Origin: CAYQQR01 sp964420035
Lineage (GTDB): Bacteria; Bacteroidota; Bacteroidia; Bacteroidales; SM23-62
Length of the DNA: 12,748 bases
Assembly (NCBI GenBank): GCA_964420035.1
Contig: CAYQQR010000067.1
Location: 1-12,748 of the forward strand
Reading direction: 5' to 3'
This document shows, piece by piece, positions 8,401 to 12,748 of this stretch (positions are counted from its first letter, which is position 1; the number at the start of each line of letters is the position of its first letter). A model generated the notes under the pieces. That model saw nothing but the letters and a program-made list of their open reading frames with translations. It was not told where the DNA came from and ran no database searches. The translations under genes and the position numbers were made by a program.

Positions 8401-8559
8401 AGGAAAAAGCTTTTCAACAGGTATTACAATACATACGGGGTAAATACTGTGATCATCTGGGTTATGAGCCTTATACTCTTTCTGATACTTTATTTCAGAT
8501 TACTCAAACGTTTCCTGGAATTCTTCGAACAACTCAGATATCGCGGCAATTCAAAATAA
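5485..8559 (+). CDS. ABCG-type ABC half-transporter with TerB-like and FHA-like N-terminus
   Basis: The 1024-residue fusion has several parts in order. An all-helical N-terminal region (about 1-140) resembles the TerB/tellurite-resistance fold, and a beta-rich stretch (about 150-250, with YMNGQLL) resembles a degenerate FHA domain. An ABC ATPase domain with all motifs intact follows: Walker A GASGAGKST (283-291, K289), signature ISGGQRKR (389-396), Walker B LFLDEP (D413, E414) and H-loop H446. A Cys/His cluster ECHCCG (494-499) sits just after it. The ABC-2 permease has helices near 588-606, 624-644, 662-690, 700-722 and 729-750 and a last one near 988-1008. The domain order ATPase then permease is that of ABCG/WHITE exporters. 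About 235 residues of charged, coiled-coil-rich sequence lie between the fifth and last helices, where ABCG proteins have an outside loop of well under 100 residues. As a half-transporter it probably dimerises. The substrate is unknown. The start is the ATG at 5485 with no Shine-Dalgarno. Confidence 0.9.
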   Translation: MSEKILKALMQLFAIIARPESNRTDRRTVVESFLKRQLNQDLVNEYLKVFDHFYNIHQEKQRETSKRVRVVSASSVKVLKICTAINEELALPQKFIVLIQLLEFVKSDSGEISRQEMEFIKTVSDTFNIQDDEFKRIKEFVLYSFTEIPASNKVMLIDNKKDFEHEETKHLYIEGLQGQVRVLHVQSSNLYFIRYIGENEMYMNGQLLAQDKISVFNYGSSLRNQQIKPIYYGDIVYTFTEDLIKDRISFEVKNIEYRFKSGAYGLRDMSFAEESGRLIGIMGASGAGKSTLLNVLNGSSPPTGGEVLINGINIHKEADQIEGVIGHVSQDDLLIEELTVYQNLYYNAKLSFDNYSEEEIEKVVLKTLENLGLYEIRNIQVGSPLNKKISGGQRKRLNIALELIREPAVLFLDEPTSGLSSRDSENIMDLLKELTLKGKLVFVVIHQPSSEIFKMFDKLLILDTGGYLIYNGDPIDSLIYFKSRMHHANWNESECHCCGNVNVEQVFNIVESNVLDEYGKLTKTRKITPREWNAFYRQYAEEHQAPVEKTNNIPRISFKIPNRLKQFLLFAKRNILSKIADTQYMVINFLEAPLLAFLLSGIIKYYDVNVTNIHGYTLQGNDNVPVYLFMSVIVAIFIGLTVSAEEIIKDRKILKREAFLNLSWLSYLLSKVAVLMILSAIQALAFVLVGNSIIEIKGMYFEFWLVLFSAWVSSNIMGLVISDSFKTVVTIYILIPFLVIPQILLSGVMVKFEKLNPDLSSPSAIPWYGEIITARWAYEALAVYQFKNNEFEKQFYKYDKVMSEAGFRKDYWTRNLINKVEFIDRNLGEESEEAEIRKNLRILRNEIEEELVFNPKINFNRLDQLNMEDINRDVLAETRSYLNRSQQYYIKLYNEANRLKDEKVSKLQQTEEEREKFFKLRREHTNESLTEFVTNSNELDRIVEYEGELIQKINPIYQDPTHPFLKAHFYTPRKKLFNRYYNTYGVNTVIIWVMSLILFLILYFRLLKRFLEFFEQLRYRGNSK

Positions 8560-8588
8560 AAATGACTGCCCTGAGCAAGACAGCCATT
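8552..8588 (-). terminator. Intrinsic terminator of siaBC, possibly shared with the ABC gene
   Basis: On the minus strand AATGGCTGTC pairs with GGCAGTCATT across an 8-base loop. This is a 10-bp stem with two G-U pairs and no mismatch, followed by the T-rich TTTATTTTG. On the plus strand the two wobble positions become A-C and C-A mismatches and the following T-run (GTGTTTTTC) starts three bases late. The element is therefore better suited to leftward siaBC transcripts than to the transporter mRNA, although it may stop both. Confidence 0.6.
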
Positions 8589-8615
8589 GTGTTTTTCAAA
8601 ATGGTGTAAACCGTG

Positions 8616-8633
8616 AAAAAACCTTAAAAAGGT
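8616..8633 (-). terminator. Weak second hairpin directly after the siaC stop
   Basis: Read on the minus strand, ACCTT-TTT-AAGGT is followed at once by six T residues, and it starts right after the siaC TAG. The stem is only five base pairs, two of them G-C, so it is a weak terminator at best and could serve as a 3' end processing or pausing site ahead of the stronger hairpin. Confidence 0.35.
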
Positions 8634-9014
8634 CTATTCAACAATCTCGATCATCTTAAAAGGTACGCGGATAATGGATTCATAATCCTCACCCGCCTCG
8701 AGCATATCCTCGTCATCCTCTTCATAATGCCAGTTAATGATTACCTCATTATTGTCTTTATGAATGGCCTCCAGCTTTTTGAATACATCCAGGATACACT
8801 TTGATGAGCTGGTATTAAAGTATTCCAACTGAATATTAACAGTTGTCTTTGGCGCCGGACCTTTGGCATATTCTTCAAGCCAATCAATAAGAGGCTTATA
8901 AAACTCAATAGAGTTTTCAGGGATGGAACGTCCCTTAATCTCTACCAATCCTTTATCTGCATCAAACTTGATGGTCGGGGTTTTTGGTGTTCCTTCAATT
9001 GAAAGTGGTTCCAT
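8634..9014 (-). CDS. siaC: SiaC-family regulatory phosphoprotein (DUF1987)
   Basis: The 126-residue cytoplasmic protein matches the DUF1987/SiaC family along its whole length: an opening strand with PTIKFD, the helix FYKPLIDWLEEYA (38-50), the motif LEYFNTSSSK (63-72) and an acidic segment HYEEDDEDM near 96-104. In Pseudomonas aeruginosa SiaC, a threonine at position 68 is phosphorylated by the kinase SiaB, and the unphosphorylated form binds and activates the diguanylate cyclase SiaD. Here the threonine of FNTSS is also residue 68, so the phosphosite is conserved. It is encoded 28 bases after siaB on the same strand and surely co-transcribed. No SiaD or SiaA homologue is present in the window, so the downstream target is unknown. 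Confidence 0.9.
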   Translation of the reverse strand: MEPLSIEGTPKTPTIKFDADKGLVEIKGRSIPENSIEFYKPLIDWLEEYAKGPAPKTTVNIQLEYFNTSSSKCILDVFKKLEAIHKDNNEVIINWHYEEDDEDMLEAGEDYESIIRVPFKMIEIVE

Positions 9015-9042
9015 ATCTATGCTATTAAATTTTAATTATGTT

Positions 9043-9594
9043 CTAATCCGAGATCATTACATCCAGGTTGAAAAAATAATAATCATCGTTATAGTTCTCA
9101 AATTTATACTCGAGTTTGTTGCCTGTTTTACGGGCTATATCCACCAGTCCGAGTCCGCCTCCGCCCTTGGCCGAGAGTTTCTGGTGATTCAGGATAAATT
9201 TATACATGTCTTTCAACTCTTCCTTGGAGAGCGAGTTTATCTTGTCGATCTTATCCTTCAGAAACTTGATCTTGTCTGATGTAATAAAGTTGCCGGTAGT
9301 GATTTTATAGGAATCATTGACCCTGGAAACAACAAGTATTCCGAATTTCGATTCAAATTCCTCTTTCCCACCGGACGGAAGATCTTCAACATGATGAAAA
9401 AGGTTCTGCAGGCTTTCTACAAGTACGTTATAAACCTTCTTGCGAATCTTTGACTGTTCACTTGCGTCTTCAAGCTTACTTTCTACCGATTCCAGGACAT
9501 TGTTGATGAGCTCCGTGGTAATGCTACCCTTGTAAGCAACGATCACATCTCCTCCGTTCAGCTTTTTATAATACTCTTGTACATCAAAGCCCAT
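9043..9594 (-). CDS. siaB: SiaB-family protein kinase (GHKL-fold)
   Basis: The 183-residue cytoplasmic kinase has an ATP-binding fold of the histidine-kinase/anti-sigma-factor type. The N-box is VESLQNLFHH, with E60 and N64 in the ExxxN arrangement and two following histidines. The glycine-rich lid is AKGGGGLGLVDIARK (142-156). In the Sia system SiaB phosphorylates SiaC on threonine, and a PP2C-type phosphatase, SiaA, reverses it. The protein has no transmembrane helix or sensor domain, so its input must come from another protein or a ligand. It is the first gene of the two-gene operon. The ATG at 9594 gives the expected length and has an A/T-rich leader with no Shine-Dalgarno. Anti-sigma-factor-like kinases have the same fold, but the adjoining siaC makes SiaB the better call. 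Confidence 0.88.
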   Translation of the reverse strand: MGFDVQEYYKKLNGGDVIVAYKGSITTELINNVLESVESKLEDASEQSKIRKKVYNVLVESLQNLFHHVEDLPSGGKEEFESKFGILVVSRVNDSYKITTGNFITSDKIKFLKDKIDKINSLSKEELKDMYKFILNHQKLSAKGGGGLGLVDIARKTGNKLEYKFENYNDDYYFFNLDVMISD

Positions 9595-9869
9595 ACGAGA
9601 TGTTATTATTTATACTGCGCAAGATAAATTTACTGATATTAATCCTGCAGGTAAATATACAAAAATAATGATTTACAAAACCTATACGTGACAAAGGCTG
9701 TAAATGTTCAGATGAAATTAAATTATCTAAATCCAAAAAGTCACTAATAAGGATATAAATATACCCAAAATGGGGCAATAAACAGTAGAAGCCTGCAGTA
9801 TTTGACGAAAAGGGTCACGGGTTCTTTTAATGAAGAAATACTTCAGATAAGCTGCGCTATCCAGTTTGC
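9595..9869. other. Intergenic region between the kinase gene end and siaB
   Basis: This 275-base spacer is the largest in the window and is A/T-rich near siaB. It holds a possible siaB promoter. No convincing terminator was found after the nicotinamide riboside kinase gene: CCCA-AAA-TGGG at 9764-9774 has only a four-base-pair stem. The small open frames across it have no family resemblance, and I do not call a gene here. Confidence 0.5.
9660..9667 (-). promoter_or_regulatory. siaB: Possible -7 promoter element of siaBC
   Basis: The minus strand reads TATTTTTG, a full match to the Bacteroidota -7 element TAnnTTTG, about 65 bases before the siaB ATG. The nearest upstream TTTG (in CCTTTGTCACG) is about 24 bases away, some four bases more than the usual spacing. 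The call therefore rests on one half of the promoter. Confidence 0.35.
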
Positions 9870-10415
9870 TCACATTTGAATATTTACCACGGGATTCATC
9901 AGTTTAAGTGCATTCCTGTATCTTTCCTCTCCGGTGCCTTTCAGGATATCGTAGGGCCAGCCGTAGTGTTCAATGATCCGGTGGTAGCGCTGAAAAAGTG
10001 TTTCACGCATTTCGCCTCCGTTTTCCCGCACATCATCAGGGACCCATTCAATATCCGTATTGCAGAGCAAAAAATAATAATTGTTCTTCTTTTTCATTTG
10101 CTCAAGAAGAAATCCGGGAACCTTTCCGAATACGACCTCAAACCATACCCGGGTAATTACCAGATGTGTATCCAGTATGATAAATGAGCCTGTCTTCTTC
10201 ACGGCTTCCCGCTCCTCCTCAATCTGGTGCCGGGCTACATGGGCCACATCCTCATAGCCATACGGGCGCCCCAGTCCTGAGATATAATCACGGGCATATT
10301 CGGGAATTACGGTTACTTTGTAATGCCGGCCCAAGTACCGGGCAACAGTGGTCTTACCGGTACATTCAGGTCCGGTAACTACGATTCTCAGGATGTTTTC
10401 AGGTCTTTTTTCCAT
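9870..10415 (-). CDS. Stand-alone ribosylnicotinamide kinase (NadR C-terminal-domain type)
   Basis: The 181-residue cytoplasmic P-loop kinase would convert nicotinamide riboside plus ATP to NMN. Walker A is GPECTGKTT (15-23). PEYARDY (38-44) and the strand IILDTHLVIT (79-88) follow the NadR kinase-domain pattern (AAA_28 group), and WVPDDVREN (124-132) is a further conserved stretch of that family. Enterobacterial NadR adds a DNA-binding and an NMN adenylyltransferase domain; neither is present, so NMN must be converted to NAD by enzymes coded elsewhere. The start codon lies 28 bases inside the end of pnuC, an overlap that implies translational coupling and a shared pathway. A generic AAA-family ATPase is the alternative, but the pnuC pairing makes nicotinamide riboside the best substrate. 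Confidence 0.87.
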   Translation of the reverse strand: MEKRPENILRIVVTGPECTGKTTVARYLGRHYKVTVIPEYARDYISGLGRPYGYEDVAHVARHQIEEEREAVKKTGSFIILDTHLVITRVWFEVVFGKVPGFLLEQMKKKNNYYFLLCNTDIEWVPDDVRENGGEMRETLFQRYHRIIEHYGWPYDILKGTGEERYRNALKLMNPVVNIQM

Positions 10416-10975
10416 TGGATGAAACCGATAAAGGCCATGGTGGTATATACCAGGAAAAGTATAAAATATGCATAAAGGTCTCTATAAATATACAAACCTG
10501 CAGATACAGCATCGACGACTATCCATAGCAACCAGTGTTCAATGATCTTGCGGGCCAGCATCCAGGTGGCCAGAATGCTCCCTGCCGTTGTGAAAGCATC
10601 CCACCAGGGAACGGGGGAATCGGTGAAGCGCAGCAGTATATAAGCCAGCAGGAAAAAAAGGACCACGAAGACGAGGAAGAGAATGAGCGCCTGAAGCCAC
10701 TTTAATCTGCTTACCGGAAGCACCTCGCCGCTTTGTGAACTTCCACCCCTTACCCAGTGTATCCATCCGTAAATGCTTATCAGCACATAGTAAACATTCA
10801 GGCCCATGTCAGCATAAAACTTGGATACAGAAAATACATACACCGACAATCCGGATGCCAGTATACCTAAGGGCCACAGCCAGATGCTCTGCCTGATGGA
10901 AAAATAAAGGTAGACCAGACCGATGAACGCGCCCGCTAGCTCAAATCCGCTGCCTGACAACCAATCAAGAAACAA
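10388..10975 (-). CDS. pnuC: PnuC-type nicotinamide riboside transporter
   Basis: The 195-residue inner-membrane protein has about seven hydrophobic segments. It carries the PnuC signatures GLNVYYVLISIYGWIHW (58-74), the Asp/Thr stretch DAFTTAGSILATWMLARK (126-143) and WIVVDAVSAGLYIYRDL (151-167), and ends in a Lys-rich cytoplasmic tail. PnuC proteins carry nicotinamide riboside by facilitated diffusion, and phosphorylation by the downstream kinase would trap it. The thiamine transporter PnuT is homologous, but its usual thiamine-gene neighbours and TPP riboswitch are missing. The start is unusual: no ATG or GTG fits between the in-frame TAA and residue 57, so TTG at 10975 is used as the start. 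It begins 27 bases after the S41 protease stop and overlaps the kinase gene by 28 bases. Confidence 0.9.
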   Translation of the reverse strand: MFLDWLSGSGFELAGAFIGLVYLYFSIRQSIWLWPLGILASGLSVYVFSVSKFYADMGLNVYYVLISIYGWIHWVRGGSSQSGEVLPVSRLKWLQALILFLVFVVLFFLLAYILLRFTDSPVPWWDAFTTAGSILATWMLARKIIEHWLLWIVVDAVSAGLYIYRDLYAYFILFLVYTTMAFIGFIQWKKDLKTS

Positions 10976-11002
10976 ATGTTCAAGACTTTAATGGACAAAA
11001 AA

Positions 11003-12622
11003 TCAGTTTGCTTGAAGTGCAGTATGGTACATATCCCAGTTCTTAAGAACTTCCACAGCCTTCAGGTATATCTCATTTTCCCGGTTCATAACCTGAAAAA
11101 ACTCACTGGTGTTCCATACATCTCGCGCGATATAGGCCTTTAACAATCTTTTGATCTGTTCCTTTGACCGTTCGAACTGATCCTCCTCATAAGCCAGGCC
11201 TTCCGATTCTCCGTATTCAATCATTTCATTCAGAAGCTTTTGTGATACCTCAAAGTTTTTCAGGTAAAGATCAAATTCAGGATAGGACCGCAATATTTTA
11301 TTCCTGTGATCATCCACATATTCCAGCACGAAATAATTCAGGATCCCCCTGCTGATAAGATCGGTATAGTATCGCGAAAAATTATTGGTATCCAATGGTA
11401 TAAAGAAATCCGGCATGATCCCGCCCCCGCCATATACGGTGCGCTTATTTTCCAGGGTAGTGAATTTTTGTGATTCAGGGAATTGAATGCTGTCTGAATA
11501 AATAAGCTCTCCACTGTTATATCTGCCGATTACTTCATTATTGTATTCTTCATATCCCTCATCATAGGGTTTCTGGATCAGCCGCCCTGTCGGCGTATAA
11601 TAGCGTGCAATGGTCAAGCGTACCATAGAACCATCGGCCAGTTTCAAGGGACGCTGCACCAGGCCTTTCCCGAACGACCTGCGTCCGATAATGATACCCC
11701 GGTCCCAATCCTGGATCGCTCCGGCAACAATTTCACTGGCAGAAGCCGAACCCCGGTCGATAAGTACGATTAATCTGCCCTCCTCAAAACTGCCTTTTTT
11801 TGAAGAATGGTACTCCATTTTGGGACTGTTGTCGCCTTCCGTATAAACGATTAGTTTCTTGTCATCAAGGAATTCATCGGCCAGCTTGACGGCCACATCC
11901 AGGTACCCGCCCCCATTACCAGTAAGGTCAAGTATCATGTCCTGCATACCCTCGGACCGCAGCTCTTCAAGGGCATCACTGTATTCCTGCACGGTTGTAA
12001 AGCCAAACTTGTTCAGCTTGATGTAACCGATCCGGTCATTGACCATGTAGGAAGCATCCAGGCTGTAAATGGGTATCTTATCGCGGGTAATGGTAAACTC
12101 CATCAAATGATCCACATCCCTGCGCTTGATGGAAACATTCACCTTGGTTCCCTTTCCTCCCCGCAAGCGGTCAATGACATCCTGGTTTGTGATCCCAACC
12201 CCGGCAACGGTGTCTCCCTCGATCATAACGATCCGGTCACCGGCTTTTATTCCTACCTTTTCGGAAGGTCCGCCGGATATCGGATTGATAATAAAAATGG
12301 TGTCGTTCAGGATATTGAAGGTTACGCCGATACCTTCGAAATTACCCTGCAAAGGCTCATTCATGGCCTTAACCTCCTTCTTGCTCAGGTATGAGGAATG
12401 TGGATCCAGGTCATGCAGCATCACTTCGATCAAATGTTCTACCAGACTGTCGGTATTTATACTGTCTACATAGTATTTGTTGACCCAATGAATGATCTGA
12501 CTCATTTTCACGGATTCCTCACTGAAGAATTGACCCCTGAGATTCAACGAGATCAAAACCGGGAAGAGGATCATGAAGAAGCTCCTGATCATATTTTTAT
12601 TGGAAATATTGAGATTTTTCAT
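11003..12622 (-). CDS. S41-family C-terminal processing protease with PDZ domain
   Basis: The 539-residue periplasmic serine protease of the CtpA/Prc type has several parts. The N-terminal hydrophobic segment (about 12-29) is a probable signal peptide, with cleavage near LRGQ. A helical cap with HDLDPHSSYL (70-79) follows, then a PDZ domain (about 92-175, with the loop NFEGIGV), then the protease core. LDLTGNGGGYLD (231-242) is the oxyanion region. GSASASEIVAGA (291-302) holds the nucleophile, most likely S294, and GRRSFGKG (313-320) holds the general-base lysine K319, 25 residues on, as in CtpB, D1P and Prc. The dyad is therefore intact. The C-terminal 130 residues or so are a helical extension. 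The ATG at 12622 is preceded by AAGGA about 10 bases upstream. It is first in the run with pnuC, but a functional link to NAD salvage is not evident. Confidence 0.93.
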   Translation of the reverse strand: MKNLNISNKNMIRSFFMILFPVLISLNLRGQFFSEESVKMSQIIHWVNKYYVDSINTDSLVEHLIEVMLHDLDPHSSYLSKKEVKAMNEPLQGNFEGIGVTFNILNDTIFIINPISGGPSEKVGIKAGDRIVMIEGDTVAGVGITNQDVIDRLRGGKGTKVNVSIKRRDVDHLMEFTITRDKIPIYSLDASYMVNDRIGYIKLNKFGFTTVQEYSDALEELRSEGMQDMILDLTGNGGGYLDVAVKLADEFLDDKKLIVYTEGDNSPKMEYHSSKKGSFEEGRLIVLIDRGSASASEIVAGAIQDWDRGIIIGRRSFGKGLVQRPLKLADGSMVRLTIARYYTPTGRLIQKPYDEGYEEYNNEVIGRYNSGELIYSDSIQFPESQKFTTLENKRTVYGGGGIMPDFFIPLDTNNFSRYYTDLISRGILNYFVLEYVDDHRNKILRSYPEFDLYLKNFEVSQKLLNEMIEYGESEGLAYEEDQFERSKEQIKRLLKAYIARDVWNTSEFFQVMNRENEIYLKAVEVLKNWDMYHTALQAN

Positions 12623-12693
12623 GCTTTTGTGTTCCTTGTTTGAATATAACGCAATGGCTCCAAATTAAGTTTATAATCCCTTCAAATGATCAG

Positions 12694-12738
12694 CCTAGCC
12701 CGAGTTTCCGGGTTATCGAAAACAGAGGGTATAATATA
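12694..12738 (+). repeat. Dispersed two-block element, right copy
   Basis: The core at 12694-12716 is the exact reverse complement of 33-55. It is followed by GGTATAATATA at 12728-12738, the counterpart of the left block with one base deleted. The two blocks are 11 bases apart here and six in the left copy. The stem form with a G-U pair lies on the plus strand, pointing out of the window, so the copies face away from each other. It lies about 70-115 bases before the S41 protease start on the opposite strand. Confidence 0.6.
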
Positions 12739-12748
12739 CTAATAAATA

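Noticed and set aside
9764..9774. CCCA-AAA-TGGG as a terminator of the kinase operon
   Set aside because: The stem is only four base pairs, about 100 bases past the stop, and the following T-run is broken.
9584..9778. A 64-residue minus-strand frame in the siaB upstream region
   Set aside because: It overlaps the siaB start out of frame, lies in A/T-rich spacer and covers the promoter-like box; it looks like chance.
10976..11002. A riboswitch controlling pnuC
   Set aside because: Only 27 bases separate pnuC from the S41 stop, too few for a known NAD-II or TPP aptamer, and no such pattern was seen before the S41 gene either.
1..12748. CRISPR array, tRNA, rRNA or insertion sequence
   Set aside because: No regularly spaced direct repeats of 25-40 bases, no cloverleaf-like sequence and no transposase frame were seen.

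Overview
The window looks like ordinary chromosomal DNA of a Bacteroidota bacterium, probably in or near the Bacteroidales/Marinilabiliales. The gene set points there: a Bacteroidota-type ClpB, a retropepsin-like aspartyl protease fused to PDZ, a fused TerB-like/ABCG transporter of about 1000 residues, and a PnuC plus stand-alone ribosylnicotinamide kinase pair. Shine-Dalgarno sites are mostly absent or weak, leaders are A/T-rich, and promoter-like boxes resemble the Bacteroidota TAnnTTTG element. Placement rests on reading, not on a search. I see no rRNA, tRNA, CRISPR array, transposase or phage gene.

Layout from the left. Positions 155-2779 (minus) encode the disaggregase ClpB, with short tandem repeats at both ends of the gene. 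Divergent from it, on the plus strand, come a secreted two-DTG aspartyl protease with a C-terminal PDZ domain (2961-4247), a small lipoprotein with an OB-fold-like middle (4314-4808), a PepSY-associated three-helix membrane protein (4833-5387), and a 1024-residue ABC half-transporter with TerB-like and FHA-like N-terminal regions and an unusually long extracytoplasmic insert (5485-8559).

Convergent with the transporter is a two-gene minus-strand operon, siaB then siaC (9594 down to 8634). It encodes a histidine-kinase-fold kinase and its small threonine-phosphorylated partner. Next on the same strand is an apparent S41 protease - pnuC - ribosylnicotinamide kinase operon (12622 down to 9870). 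PnuC would bring nicotinamide riboside into the cell and the kinase would trap it as NMN for NAD synthesis. The first gene is a periplasmic C-terminal processing protease.

The structure least explained by genes is a dispersed element present once at each end of the window in inverted orientation: a 23-bp identical core plus a second conserved A/T-rich box. The other items worth checking are the siaBC pair with no visible phosphatase or diguanylate cyclase, the architecture of the ABC protein, and the octamer repeat that forms the leader just before the clpB start codon. No intergenic gap exceeds 300 bases; the largest is 9595-9869. I did not find a clearly new defence or mobile system here.
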